Positions 9,242-18,309 of a stretch of 64,000 nt of DNA are shown in pieces. Numbering within the stretch: the first letter of the stretch is position 1; each line of letters begins with the position of its first letter. The translations under genes were made by a program, and so were the position numbers. Under the pieces are notes generated by a model. It was not told the origin of the DNA. It saw only the letters and a list, made by a program, of their open reading frames with translations, and did no database searches. Origin of the DNA: CBDAUN01 sp965200645 (GTDB taxonomy: Bacteria > Pseudomonadota > Gammaproteobacteria > Arenicellales > JAJDZL01); contig CBDAUN010000003.1 in the NCBI GenBank assembly GCA_965200645.1, forward strand, positions 186,001-250,000, written 5' to 3'.

Positions 9242-10222
9242 CTAGTGCTTTCCAGCCTCAACATTCTTGCCAGAGATGATTTTGTGGTGTAGGTCCATAT
9301 CGATATTACCTCCACTTACAACCGCTACTGAAAGCCCATCAAGGCGTACCTTTTTCGCTAAAATCGCTGCTACTCCTACAGCTCCAGCACCCTCTACAAT
9401 CTGCTTTTCTTTCCAATACAGATGATGGATGGCGGATGCAATTTCCTGTTCACTGACTAGCACAATTTCATCAACTAAATCTTTCACTACCTGAAATGTG
9501 TACTCGTTATCCAAGCCAATGTTTCCGCCTAAAGCATCAGCTAAAGTTGGCAGTTCTTTGACATCGGTAGGACAACCTTGCTGAATGCTTTCATGCATTG
9601 CAGCTCCTCGCTCCATCGAAACTCCAATGATTCGAATAGAGGGATTTAACGCTTTTAGTGCAATTGCAATACCAGAAATCAAGCCCCCACCTGACAATGG
9701 CACTAATGCTGCAGCCATTTCTGGAAGTTGAGCAAACAATTCCAAACCTATGGTTCCTTGTCCCGAAATAATCTCAGGGTCGTCAAATGGAGAGAGCATT
9801 GTGGCACCTGTCTCGTCGATCAGTTGGCTAGCCGCAGCTTCAGCGTCATCCTGAGAATCACCAACTATCTTGACGACCGCCCCCAAATCCCGAATCGCTT
9901 GAACCTTATTTTGAGGAACCAAGCCAGACATAAAAACGTATGCTTGAATTCCTTCTTGCTTAGCACCGTAGGCAACTCCACGACCGTGATTGCCAGACGA
10001 AAAACAGACCACACCATGTTGTCGTTTATCAGAACTCAGTTGCTTGATCGCATTGACTGCTCCTCTAATCTTGAAACTGCTGATAACTTGCTGAATTTCG
10101 AGCTTCAAGAATACTGGAGCACCCGCCACATCCGTGAGAGTGGGAGAATGTGGCACTCGAGTCCACTGATGTTCCAAACCAATCGTTTCTTGTGCTTTTC
10201 GAATTTGTTCGATGTCGATCAA
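9242..10222 (-). CDS. eutB: Threonine dehydratase-like PLP enzyme, EutB-like
   Basis: 326-residue fold-type II PLP enzyme of the serine/threonine dehydratase family. The PLP lysine is Lys51 in SSFKIRGAV, with the SSGNHG phosphate-side loop near residue 95 and the glycine loop SGGGLISG near 178. It starts with TTG behind GGAG. It follows DoeB, DoeA and EutC homologues in the same direction, the set named eut in rhizobial ectoine/hydroxyectoine clusters, where EutB is thought to dehydrate the hydroxylated diaminobutyrate. Family membership is certain; the EutB role rests on gene context. Confidence 0.8.
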   Translation of the reverse strand: MIDIEQIRKAQETIGLEHQWTRVPHSPTLTDVAGAPVFLKLEIQQVISSFKIRGAVNAIKQLSSDKRQHGVVCFSSGNHGRGVAYGAKQEGIQAYVFMSGLVPQNKVQAIRDLGAVVKIVGDSQDDAEAAASQLIDETGATMLSPFDDPEIISGQGTIGLELFAQLPEMAAALVPLSGGGLISGIAIALKALNPSIRIIGVSMERGAAMHESIQQGCPTDVKELPTLADALGGNIGLDNEYTFQVVKDLVDEIVLVSEQEIASAIHHLYWKEKQIVEGAGAVGVAAILAKKVRLDGLSVAVVSGGNIDMDLHHKIISGKNVEAGKH

Positions 10223-10335
10223 GTTATCTCCCTAATACAATAGAGATTAGATTTTCTGGATACTACAATGCACCGGTGATTTGTGGAACTTGTTAAAGAA
10301 ATTAAGTTCGAATTTTATGGATAACTAATCGGAGT

Positions 10336-11328
10336 TTAGGCCTCAGGAACAGCAATTACAGCCAAGCTGTCTCCAGGCTTAATCAACCCTGGAAAGTGCC
10401 GACCAACCAATAGTCCTTCTCTACATACTCGATACTCAACTGGAGCGATACCCGTTCGGTCAAGTGGCCACACACGGGCTACGACATCTCCACAGTTGAC
10501 GTTATCCCCCAAATCAACAGTCGGCTCGATCAAACCCTCATGCTCACTGGTAACAAAACAATCGTCATCAGGCATGTCCAAAAACTGTGATGGTTCCATA
10601 TTGAGGTCTGCATTCAAAATCCCCATATGAACGAGAACATTATTGAGTCCCTTCTTCGCAATTCGATTGGATTTTGCAGTAGTCGTGCCACCACCACCAA
10701 GTTCCGTGGAAACAAAAATTTTTCCTTGATCCTCTACTGCTGTGTCATACATGCCGGTGTTGTCAATTTCCAGCAATATCGTTGAATATGGAGCATTAAA
10801 TGCACTCATCGCGGCGACACATTTTTCTTGCTGGTTCTTGTCATCAAGCACGTGCGCAGCAGCCATTGGCAAAAACTCCAGTGTTTTGCCTCCGGAATGT
10901 ATGTCAACGATGATGTCGGCTTGGGGGACCAAAATGCGCATGAAGTAATCCGCGATTTTTTCGGTTACGGATCCTGCGGGATTTCCAGGAAACACACGGT
11001 TCATATTCCCGTCATCGATAGGCGAATTTCTGCAGCCACCTCGAAACGCGGGGTAGTTGAAAGCCGGAACGATTATGATGCGTCCAGAAATTTCTTCAGC
11101 CTTTAGATTCAAAGCTAGGTTTTGCAAAGCAACAACTCCTTCGTACTCATCACCATGATTTGCTCCGGTTAGAAGAGCCGTAGGGCCGTTGCCATTACAG
11201 ATGACAGTCAGTGGAATCATCACAGCACCCCAGGCCGAATCATTCCGGCTGTAAGGCAACTTTAGAAAACCATGGTGAACGCCATCGGTATCAAGTGGCA
11301 CTGTCGGTGATATTGGATTTTTTTGCAC
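10336..11328 (-). CDS. doeB: N-alpha-acetyl-L-2,4-diaminobutyrate deacetylase
   Basis: 330-residue zinc amidohydrolase of the succinylglutamate desuccinylase/aspartoacylase family (also called EutE). It removes the acetyl group from N-alpha-acetyl-diaminobutyrate in ectoine breakdown. Zinc ligands are His58 and Glu61 in ANHGDEYEG and His144 in VDIHSGG; the catalytic glutamate is in STELGGGG near residue 217. The N-terminal NPISPTVPLDTDG segment and the DLGDNVNCGDVVARVWP domain match DoeB closely. GTG start. It is downstream of the ectoine hydrolase gene, as expected for a doeA-doeB pair. Confidence 0.88.
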   Translation of the reverse strand: MQKNPISPTVPLDTDGVHHGFLKLPYSRNDSAWGAVMIPLTVICNGNGPTALLTGANHGDEYEGVVALQNLALNLKAEEISGRIIIVPAFNYPAFRGGCRNSPIDDGNMNRVFPGNPAGSVTEKIADYFMRILVPQADIIVDIHSGGKTLEFLPMAAAHVLDDKNQQEKCVAAMSAFNAPYSTILLEIDNTGMYDTAVEDQGKIFVSTELGGGGTTTAKSNRIAKKGLNNVLVHMGILNADLNMEPSQFLDMPDDDCFVTSEHEGLIEPTVDLGDNVNCGDVVARVWPLDRTGIAPVEYRVCREGLLVGRHFPGLIKPGDSLAVIAVPEA

Positions 11329-11403
11329 AACAACCTCAATTTGTTTTCGTAATTAGTTGAAGACTTAGCTTGGTTTGAAATCGTCTGAATGGCTACATTA
11401 CCT

Positions 11404-12582
11404 TCAATGCCCAACAATCAGGCCGCGCTCGACATTGCAAAGTCTCTCCCCGCCATTGTCAGTTACAACGAAAGATTCCGAAACCGCGCACCCCAAATCT
11501 TCTAGCCATACTCCCGATTGAAAGTGAAAGCACATTCCGCTTTGCAGTTCAGTCTGATCTCCCGGTCTTAAACTACAGGTTCTCTCACCCCAATCAGGTG
11601 GGTATCCCACCCCAATCGAGTAGCCAACCCGGCTTTCCTTGGTAATTCCGTTTCGGTTCAGTACCGCCTGCCATCCCGCTTCGACCATCTCGCATGTATT
11701 ACCCGGTCGAGCAAGTTCCAACCCAGTATCGACCCCTTCCACGATGACCTCTGCTAATTGTTCAATTCTTGAAGGTGGACTGCCGATATGTATCGTCCGG
11801 GTGATTGGAACATTGTAGCGATTTCGTACTCCAGCGATTTCCAGCATGGTTAGTGTGTTGTCGGGTAAAGGCTCATCAGACCACGTCAAATGTGGTGTAC
11901 TTGTTCCTTCACCAACTTGGATGAGTGGACAAATCGACGTGTAGTCTCCGCCATACCCGTCAATTCCCCTGATTTGAGTACGGTACACTTCAGCGATTAC
12001 CTCGTTTTGTGGCACACCCGCTTTAATTTTGCTGATGGCTGAATTTATCGTCGCTGTCGCGATTTTTCCAGCGATTCGCATCAATTCAAGTTCATTCTCT
12101 GACTTGACCAATCTCGCCCAATTTACAAGGTCATCATTGTTTTTTATGATTGCATTGGGTAATGCATCAACTAATGCACTGTGACAACGAGCCGTGTAGT
12201 AATGTGCATCCAATTCAACCCCAATCGATGTTTTAGTCCAATTATTGGCGTGTATTAAATCTACAAGTTCATCATAAGGGTGGTGAACTGAATGTTGAAC
12301 CAAATGCTCCGAATAGGCAATGATGTGATCCTTTGGTAAATAGGTAGTTACTTCAGCGGCCTTTGCATCTTGGGCACGTCCAAACCAATAGGGCCACTCC
12401 TGGTCTACGTGAACAAGCACACATTGAGGCACGTAAAATGACCATCCATCAAACCCCGTGAGCCAATACATATTGCTGGGGTCTTGACATATGATTAGGT
12501 CAAATCCTGCCCGTTCCATACGCTGTTTGACATCATTGGTACGGCGAGCGAATTCTTCAACCGCGAATACTTTATTGGGCAT
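11404..12582 (-). CDS. doeA: Ectoine hydrolase (M24 peptidase-like)
   Basis: 392-residue creatinase/aminopeptidase-fold hydrolase (DoeA, EutD). It opens the ectoine ring to N-alpha-acetyl-diaminobutyrate. The N-terminal SNMYWLTGFDGWSFYVPQ segment near residue 37 is the typical DoeA signature. The C-terminal pita-bread domain carries HLTWSDEPLP, GYSIGVGYPPDWGE and MCFHFQSGVWLEDLG. GAGG precedes the ATG. It is 17 bp downstream of eutC and 75 bp upstream of doeB. Family and cluster support agree; a related proline dipeptidase is the alternative. Confidence 0.87.
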   Translation of the reverse strand: MPNKVFAVEEFARRTNDVKQRMERAGFDLIICQDPSNMYWLTGFDGWSFYVPQCVLVHVDQEWPYWFGRAQDAKAAEVTTYLPKDHIIAYSEHLVQHSVHHPYDELVDLIHANNWTKTSIGVELDAHYYTARCHSALVDALPNAIIKNNDDLVNWARLVKSENELELMRIAGKIATATINSAISKIKAGVPQNEVIAEVYRTQIRGIDGYGGDYTSICPLIQVGEGTSTPHLTWSDEPLPDNTLTMLEIAGVRNRYNVPITRTIHIGSPPSRIEQLAEVIVEGVDTGLELARPGNTCEMVEAGWQAVLNRNGITKESRVGYSIGVGYPPDWGERTCSLRPGDQTELQSGMCFHFQSGVWLEDLGCAVSESFVVTDNGGERLCNVERGLIVGH

Positions 12583-12599
12583 CGAATAAACCTCTGTTT

Positions 12600-13595
12600 C
12601 TAATCGGATTGTAAGATTAAACCGGATCCTAGTTTAGTTGCGCGTTGATTCGCAAAGTTTGCAATTGCAGTATCCTGCACACCCGTTCCGGTGAGATCAC
12701 AAATCGTGATCATTTCATCAGAAATTCGACCCTGTTTGGTCCCAAAGGCAACTTCACCAAGTTCCGGGAACTCCTTGTCTGGACTGACGATACCGGCCGT
12801 AATTGCATGATTGAGTTCGCCCAACTTTTCAGTTTGCGCTTGTCGGTCAGGAACGTAAAGATCGGCTACTGAAAAACAATTGGGAGACAATTCTCTTTTG
12901 TGTGCTTGGTCCGACCCCATTGCAGTAACGTGCTGACCGGGTCGCAGCATTTCCTTTGAAATCAAGGGGTCCGTAGATGGCGTCGTCGATACCACTATGT
13001 CTGCTTTGCTAACAGCAGAGTGAATATCAGTTTCAACATTCATAGAAATTCCGAGTTTTTTCGACAGGTTGGAACAAAGTTCCCGAGCTTTTTTGAGATT
13101 CCTTGCCCAAACAGTTGCAGATTTAATCGGTCGAACCAGACACAACGCTTCTAGTTGTAAGCAGGATTGTCGACCTGAGCCGACAATGCAAGCGCTGGTT
13201 GAATCTTTTCTAGACAGAAGGCGTGCAGCCAAGCCACCGGCCGCGGCGGTTCGAATGTCTGTCAGGTAGCCATTATCTAACAATACCGCTTCAACTAATC
13301 CAGTCCGAGCCGAAAACAGAACCATCAAACCCGTAGTGCTCGGCAGACCAATCTTCGGATTGTCAAAAAATCCTGGTGACATTTTTATGGCGAAACTGTT
13401 AAATCCGGGAACGTATGCAGTCTTGACATCCACTTCGCCATGAAATTCCTCAATGGTCATAGATAAAATTGGCGGCATTACCACATTGCCGCCGGCCAAG
13501 GCGATGAATGCCTGTTCAATGCAGGCAACCGAGTCTAGGTCCAGTTTGACGACTTCACGCAGCTCGGATTCTGTCAATATTTTTAGTTCAGGCAT
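12600..13595 (-). CDS. eutC: Ornithine cyclodeaminase-family protein, EutC-like
   Basis: 331 residues. I use the ATG giving MPELKILTES, 10 bp after the preceding stop; an upstream start would overlap that gene by 65 bp and add a tail unlike the family. The NAD-binding loop is at ACIVGSGRQSC near residue 130, and KMSPGFFDNP and DIRTAAAGGLAA are family motifs. In hydroxyectoine clusters EutC works with EutA and EutB on the hydroxylated branch. The ornithine cyclodeaminase family also includes alanine dehydrogenases and imine reductases, so the exact reaction is inferred. Confidence 0.82.
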   Translation of the reverse strand: MPELKILTESELREVVKLDLDSVACIEQAFIALAGGNVVMPPILSMTIEEFHGEVDVKTAYVPGFNSFAIKMSPGFFDNPKIGLPSTTGLMVLFSARTGLVEAVLLDNGYLTDIRTAAAGGLAARLLSRKDSTSACIVGSGRQSCLQLEALCLVRPIKSATVWARNLKKARELCSNLSKKLGISMNVETDIHSAVSKADIVVSTTPSTDPLISKEMLRPGQHVTAMGSDQAHKRELSPNCFSVADLYVPDRQAQTEKLGELNHAITAGIVSPDKEFPELGEVAFGTKQGRISDEMITICDLTGTGVQDTAIANFANQRATKLGSGLILQSD

Positions 13596-13605
13596 AATTC
13601 GATTT

Positions 13606-14484
13606 TTACTTTTCTTGATGTTCGTAAATGGAGGTATATCCACCCGACCAGTCTGGAGGCTGTGGAACAATCATTTCTTCATGATGTGCGTAACCTGGAG
13701 CTACACCACGAACCAAGTGTCTGTAACGACTGCTCGGATAGGCCGGTGCGGTGTAGGGAATGGCGTCAGCAGAATTGTATGTGATTACCAGTGCTGGTCT
13801 ACTTGAGCTGCTTTGATTAGCATCTGAACCGTGAATGGTGCGACTATGATGCACGGATACTAAACCAGCTGCTCCGGTAATTGACTCCGCTTTGCTCAAC
13901 ACACCATCTTCAAGATCTTTTTGATCAATTGCCCCGACCCACTTACCGTTTGAGTCATAGTGCGAAAATATTTCTCCTTTGTGACTTCCTGGAACCACCT
14001 GAAGAGGCCCTTGGTTGGGTTGTGCACCTACCAGCATCACCAAAAATTGGATGGTTCCGGAATGGGTGTGTGGATAGAACGTAATGTCTTGATGCCATTT
14101 CACTTGAGCACCACCACCTGCCCACTTGAAATTCACCAGAATTTCTCGGAATTCAACATTCGGGCCCAGCAGGTCAACAGCAATGTCCGGGATAATTGAG
14201 TCTATACAAACATCCCAAAATATAGGCGCAATATCGTCAAGATATGAAACACGACGCAAGCGAGGATTGTCTTTGTTGTGACTGGGTTCCAAATCAAACA
14301 TTCGCGTAGACTCAGTGTAAGTTCTTGATGTTTCTACTATGTCTGCTAGTGCAGCTCTCATGGGATTCAACCACTTATCACCCAGCAAGTTAGGAAAAAC
14401 CAGGTAGCCTTGCGAAAAGTAAAATTCTCTGTCCTTTTGGCTGATGACGGCTGGTGGAATCTTACAAATATCTTCGACTTTCAT
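13606..14484 (-). CDS. Phytanoyl-CoA dioxygenase-family oxygenase in the ectoine-type cluster
   Basis: 292-residue Fe(II)/2-oxoglutarate oxygenase. The iron triad is visible: His131 and Asp133 in WHQDITFYPHTH, distal His218 in TIHGSDAN, and Arg229 for 2-oxoglutarate. It overlaps the eutA stop by 4 bp (ATGA) and is followed by eutC, so it belongs to the operon. It does not carry the extended substrate signature I associate with ectoine hydroxylase EctD, so it is better described as a PhyH family member of unknown substrate. Another enzyme of the same family lies near 39 kb. Confidence 0.85.
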   Translation of the reverse strand: MKVEDICKIPPAVISQKDREFYFSQGYLVFPNLLGDKWLNPMRAALADIVETSRTYTESTRMFDLEPSHNKDNPRLRRVSYLDDIAPIFWDVCIDSIIPDIAVDLLGPNVEFREILVNFKWAGGGAQVKWHQDITFYPHTHSGTIQFLVMLVGAQPNQGPLQVVPGSHKGEIFSHYDSNGKWVGAIDQKDLEDGVLSKAESITGAAGLVSVHHSRTIHGSDANQSSSSRPALVITYNSADAIPYTAPAYPSSRYRHLVRGVAPGYAHHEEMIVPQPPDWSGGYTSIYEHQEK

Positions 14485-15308
14485 AATATTTCCCCTAGGT
14501 GTTCTTTCATTTGAAACGTCGGCATACGGTGAAGCAGACTGCCGTATCCATCAATTTTCTTATCGTATCCGGCAGCTCGAACGGATTGCCAGAATAGGGC
14601 CTGATTTGCAGTGACAACAGGTTTGCCGATTGCTTTTTCGATGTCTTCTACCACATCGACGGCACGAATTGCTGTACAGGATATGAACAGTGCTTGTGCA
14701 GCTGCATGGTCAGCTTGTAACGCAGCATCATAAATAGTGCCTGGCGGTAGGGCAGCCATGTCGCTATTGTCCGACAGTTTAAAGCTGGTGAATGCAAGGA
14801 TTTCAAAGCCATGGTTTGTTAGGTGGTTTGCTATTTGCATGTTCACATCATCGGTGTAGGGAGTGAGCACCGAAATTTTGTTCGCGCTGAAGTGGTTCAG
14901 CGCAGACATGGAGGAAGTAATAGGCGTGACAACTGGAATCTCAGGCCGTGCGATTTGAATTCGATTGACAACAGTATCAAAACCCAATACGACTGTTCCT
15001 GAAGTGCAACTATAAGCCACAACATCCAATCGAGACCCGGGAATGAGCAGTGATGCCGACTTGGTAATCTCGGGTTCCATAGCTTTCAAATTTTCGACTG
15101 AACACACCTCTTCGTTGGGTATTCTTGATACGAAAGTAATGAGTTCGTCATCCACTCCCATATTCACGAAGTCACGTTCGGTTGCCAAGTCATTGGATAG
15201 AGCCAGTAGCCCGATACGATACTTCCCAGGGCCACTATCGAAGTCATAATCAAAATGTACTGAATCAGAAATGTCCGAATTGATACTGTTCAGTTGTTCT
15301 ACTTCCAC
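14481..15308 (-). CDS. eutA: Asp/Glu racemase / maleate isomerase-like, EutA-like
   Basis: 275-residue protein of the arylmalonate decarboxylase/maleate isomerase/Asp-Glu racemase superfamily. The two active-site cysteines are both present: Cys101 in AYSCTSGT and Cys211 in ISCTAIRAVD. In rhizobial clusters EutA is thought to change the stereochemistry of a hydroxyectoine breakdown product. It lies 25 bp after the ABC ATPase gene and overlaps the dioxygenase gene, tying transporter and catabolic genes into one transcript. Confidence 0.82.
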   Translation of the reverse strand: MEVEQLNSINSDISDSVHFDYDFDSGPGKYRIGLLALSNDLATERDFVNMGVDDELITFVSRIPNEEVCSVENLKAMEPEITKSASLLIPGSRLDVVAYSCTSGTVVLGFDTVVNRIQIARPEIPVVTPITSSMSALNHFSANKISVLTPYTDDVNMQIANHLTNHGFEILAFTSFKLSDNSDMAALPPGTIYDAALQADHAAAQALFISCTAIRAVDVVEDIEKAIGKPVVTANQALFWQSVRAAGYDKKIDGYGSLLHRMPTFQMKEHLGEIL

Positions 15309-15333
15309 AATAATTCTCCAAGATATAACTACG

Positions 15334-16422
15334 TCAATCTCCCGCTGGGACTACTATGCAATCATTTGGCTGAAATACGACGTGAACGCGATCACTGTGA
15401 GCACGGACAGATTGACTAGTAAATTGTTCTCGAACTGTAAGTTCACCGTCAGTTTCGAGTTTAATGACCAGATGAAAATCTGCACCTAAGTGGGCAACAT
15501 TTTGGATACTGCCGCTTAAGTGATTCTCAAAATTTGAACTTTCCTTATATTGTTCATCTGTAAAGACTCGAATCTGTTCCGGTCGGATGCAAACTTCATA
15601 ACGATGTGCGGATGCTACTGGCTCCGAAACAAATATCGATTTGCCTGAATAGAGTTCGAATTCAAAAAATCCATCACTATTGGCTTGCCCTAACTTACCT
15701 TTTAGCCAGTTTGAACGTCCTATAAACTCAGCAACAAACTTAGTTTTCGGAAATCTATAAATTTCCGTTGGTTCGCCAATTTGTACCACTTTGCCTTCAC
15801 TCATTACTACCAGCGTATCACCAAGGCTCATTGCTTCTTCCTGATCATGGGTGACGATGATGGTAGTTGCATCAACTGTAGAAAGAATTTGCTTGAGTTC
15901 AATTCTCAGTTCCTGACGAAGTTTTGCGTCAAGTGCCGACAACGGCTCGTCAAGCAATACAACTTCGGGACTGGTAGCAAGTGCACGTGCCAGTGCGACT
16001 CGCTGTTGCTGTCCTCCTGATAACTGACTTGGACGACGGGCTTCAAAGCCTTCAAGTTTAACCAAATCTAGCATTTCATTGACTCTATCTTGCAGTTTAA
16101 CGCGCTGGTAATTGCGGCGCTTCAGGCCATAAGCCACGTTTTGTTCTACAGTCATGTGCGGAAACAGTGCGTAGTCTTGAAACAGCAAACCAACGTTTCT
16201 TTCATAGGGACGCTTTCCAAGTACCGACTGATCGGAAATTAATATTTCTCCTTCAGATGGATCTTCAAAACCGGCGATCATTCTTAGAGTTGTTGTCTTG
16301 CCGCAGCCGGAAGGCCCCAATAAAGATAGAATTTGACCTCTTTCGACACTGAATGTGGCGTTATCTACTGCAGTGACTGTACCGAATTGCTTGGTCACTC
16401 CATTTAGTTGAACAATTGACAT
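15334..16422 (-). CDS. ABC importer ATPase, spermidine/putrescine type (PotA-like)
   Basis: 362-residue ATPase with Walker A at residues 36-44 (GPSGCGKTT), signature LSGGQQQRVALARAL near 137, Walker B VVLLDEP near 160, the switch histidine in VTHDQEEA, and a C-terminal TOBE-type domain from about residue 240. It energises import through the two permeases encoded 9 bp upstream. The gene order is binding protein, permease, permease, ATPase, then eutA onwards, all on one strand. The class transports polyamines, betaines or related organic amines. Here the substrate is most simply an ectoine-like solute, by context. Confidence 0.92.
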   Translation of the reverse strand: MSIVQLNGVTKQFGTVTAVDNATFSVERGQILSLLGPSGCGKTTTLRMIAGFEDPSEGEILISDQSVLGKRPYERNVGLLFQDYALFPHMTVEQNVAYGLKRRNYQRVKLQDRVNEMLDLVKLEGFEARRPSQLSGGQQQRVALARALATSPEVVLLDEPLSALDAKLRQELRIELKQILSTVDATTIIVTHDQEEAMSLGDTLVVMSEGKVVQIGEPTEIYRFPKTKFVAEFIGRSNWLKGKLGQANSDGFFEFELYSGKSIFVSEPVASAHRYEVCIRPEQIRVFTDEQYKESSNFENHLSGSIQNVAHLGADFHLVIKLETDGELTVREQFTSQSVRAHSDRVHVVFQPNDCIVVPAGD

Positions 16423-16431
16423 ATTAATTAA

Positions 16432-17256
16432 TCATGATCTATAGACACCGCCGCCAATGACACGTTCCAGACCGACGATCCAATCCAGCACAATGATTAA
16501 GCCGACGGTAAAGAGCATGAGAATCACTGACGCTGCAGCAATCGTTAGGTCAAAGTTGGTTCTCATCATGCTAACCATCGCTACAGGCAATGTGTAGGTG
16601 TCGGGTGAAGTGAGAAACAGACTCACCGCGACATCATCCATCGAAAACGCAAAAGCAAAGACAGCGCCAGCGACCATTCCGGTTCGAGCTAACGGAAAGG
16701 TTACATCCCAAAAGGCCTGACGCTCGTTTGCTCCTAAACTCATCGCCGCTTCGGTTAGGGACCGACGTATTCCAGTGAGGCCGGCAAGGGTAGTTCGAAC
16801 TGTATAAGGGAAGGTAATAATGATGTGTCCCGCTAATAATCTAGTGTAGCCATGAAAAACTCCGATTAATGCGAAGAACAATAACAGGGCAAATCCCACC
16901 ACTACGGCTGGGATGACAAGCGGGGACAGAAAAACTGTCTCTAAAACTTGTTTCCCCGGAAATTCGTATCGGTCAATAGCAATGGCAGCACTCACTCCCG
17001 CAACAGTAGAGATGCCAGCCGCGACAACAGCCAAAATTAAACTTGTCCTAAGACCATTTAAGTAGAAGGTGTCGGAAAGAAATCTGGTGTACCACTGAAT
17101 GGAAAACTCTGTCGGTGGAAATTTTCCCAGATAGGACCGAGCGTCAAACGACATCATTACGGAAACCAGAATTGGAATAATCAAAAAACCAACAGTCACG
17201 ATAATGGTGGAAACTACTGTCCACCAACATACATTGTCAAAGTAGCGATAAAACAA
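16432..17256 (-). CDS. ABC importer permease (PotC-like)
   Basis: 274-residue inner-membrane permease with about six hydrophobic helices. The EAA loop, which contacts the ATPase, is at EAAMSLGANERQAFWDVTFPL near residue 170. It starts at TTG; the next ATG would remove the first helix. It lies 9 bp after the other permease gene. It forms the channel with that permease for an organic amine or solute. Confidence 0.9.
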   Translation of the reverse strand: MFYRYFDNVCWWTVVSTIIVTVGFLIIPILVSVMMSFDARSYLGKFPPTEFSIQWYTRFLSDTFYLNGLRTSLILAVVAAGISTVAGVSAAIAIDRYEFPGKQVLETVFLSPLVIPAVVVGFALLLFFALIGVFHGYTRLLAGHIIITFPYTVRTTLAGLTGIRRSLTEAAMSLGANERQAFWDVTFPLARTGMVAGAVFAFAFSMDDVAVSLFLTSPDTYTLPVAMVSMMRTNFDLTIAAASVILMLFTVGLIIVLDWIVGLERVIGGGVYRS

Positions 17257-17265
17257 AATCTTACT

Positions 17266-18117
17266 CTAGGTCTTAACCCACCAAGAGTTAACGAGACGAG
17301 TCACTCCATAAATGATCCCGAGTGACAGAATCAGCATTACGATTGAAATCGCCGAACCGCTAGGATAATTTGCGATTTCACTAAATCGAGCATAGATCAG
17401 GTTGGAGACGAACAGGATTTTCCCTTTGCCTAGAATCATTGGTACAACAAAGGCAGACAGGCATAGAGTGAATGAAATCAAAAATGCCGATAGCAATCCC
17501 GGTACAGATAGTGGCACGGTGATTGTCAGATGCGCCTTCCATCTAGGAGCACCGAGTGCCTGTGCCGCCTCGCATAAGCGAGGGTTGATATTTTGAATGG
17601 TGCCCAGCAGCGTGAGTGCGGCAATGGGTACCAAATAGTGAAGCAGTCCCAAAATTACCACCAATTCTGTATAGAACCGACCATTCATGGAGACGCCCAG
17701 TAGACCTGAAAGAAATTTCGCGATTCCTGTCGGACCAAACGTTAGTTGAAGCGCGTAAACTCGAATTAAGGTGCTCAGAAACATGATTCCGATAAGAAAC
17801 CCTATGGCTAACTTTCGCCATAGATCTTTAAGCAGTCGAGCAATGACGTACGAAATCGGGAAGCCCAGTATGAGTCCAATTAAGGATGCGATCAGGCCAA
17901 TTCGTGCTGTTTCAACAAAATAGAACAGATAGGTTTTGTTGAACAGTTCTGTATAGTTGAAGAGGGTGTAAGGTGCATCCTTCGAAGCACCGATTCGACC
18001 GGGTACGAAAAGCCGAAAACTCTCTTCTACTATGTTAGCTAGAGGTAATACTAAAAAGGCTAAAAAGATTCCGATGCCCGGTACCAATAGCAGTGCTGTA
18101 CTTCGATTTAACTTCAA
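17266..18117 (-). CDS. ABC importer permease (PotB-like)
   Basis: 283-residue permease, strongly hydrophobic from its first residues (STALLLVPGIGIFLAFLVLP). Its EAA loop reads CEAAQALGAPRWKAHLTITV near residue 182. TTG start. It is separated from the binding-protein gene by 192 bp that contain a strong hairpin, so the binding protein is probably made in excess over this and later subunits. It pairs with the downstream PotC-like permease. Confidence 0.9.
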   Translation of the reverse strand: MKLNRSTALLLVPGIGIFLAFLVLPLANIVEESFRLFVPGRIGASKDAPYTLFNYTELFNKTYLFYFVETARIGLIASLIGLILGFPISYVIARLLKDLWRKLAIGFLIGIMFLSTLIRVYALQLTFGPTGIAKFLSGLLGVSMNGRFYTELVVILGLLHYLVPIAALTLLGTIQNINPRLCEAAQALGAPRWKAHLTITVPLSVPGLLSAFLISFTLCLSAFVVPMILGKGKILFVSNLIYARFSEIANYPSGSAISIVMLILSLGIIYGVTRLVNSWWVKT

Positions 18118-18254
18118 GAAACTATTCCACCAATATTGAGCATTGAAGTGAAGCTAATAGTAATTCACAATGACAGATAAACTGAAGAACTTCGGGCATG
18201 AACTGACAAGCTCAAGCACTAGGTCTTAAGCAAAATTGTGGTTTATTAAATTTA

Positions 18255-18287
18255 ATACCGGCCAAGAGGAAACCTCATAGCCGGTAT
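18255..18287 (-). terminator. Nested hairpin after the binding-protein gene
   Basis: An outer stem ATACCGGC/GCCGGTAT encloses an inner GAGG-AAA-CCTC hairpin. In the direction of the gene it is followed by an AT-rich run with several T residues. Placed between the binding protein and its permease genes, it probably acts as a partial terminator or 3'-end stabiliser, common in ABC importer operons. Confidence 0.7.
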
Positions 18288-18309
18288 CGATAGATGGTGT
18301 TTTAGGTGA

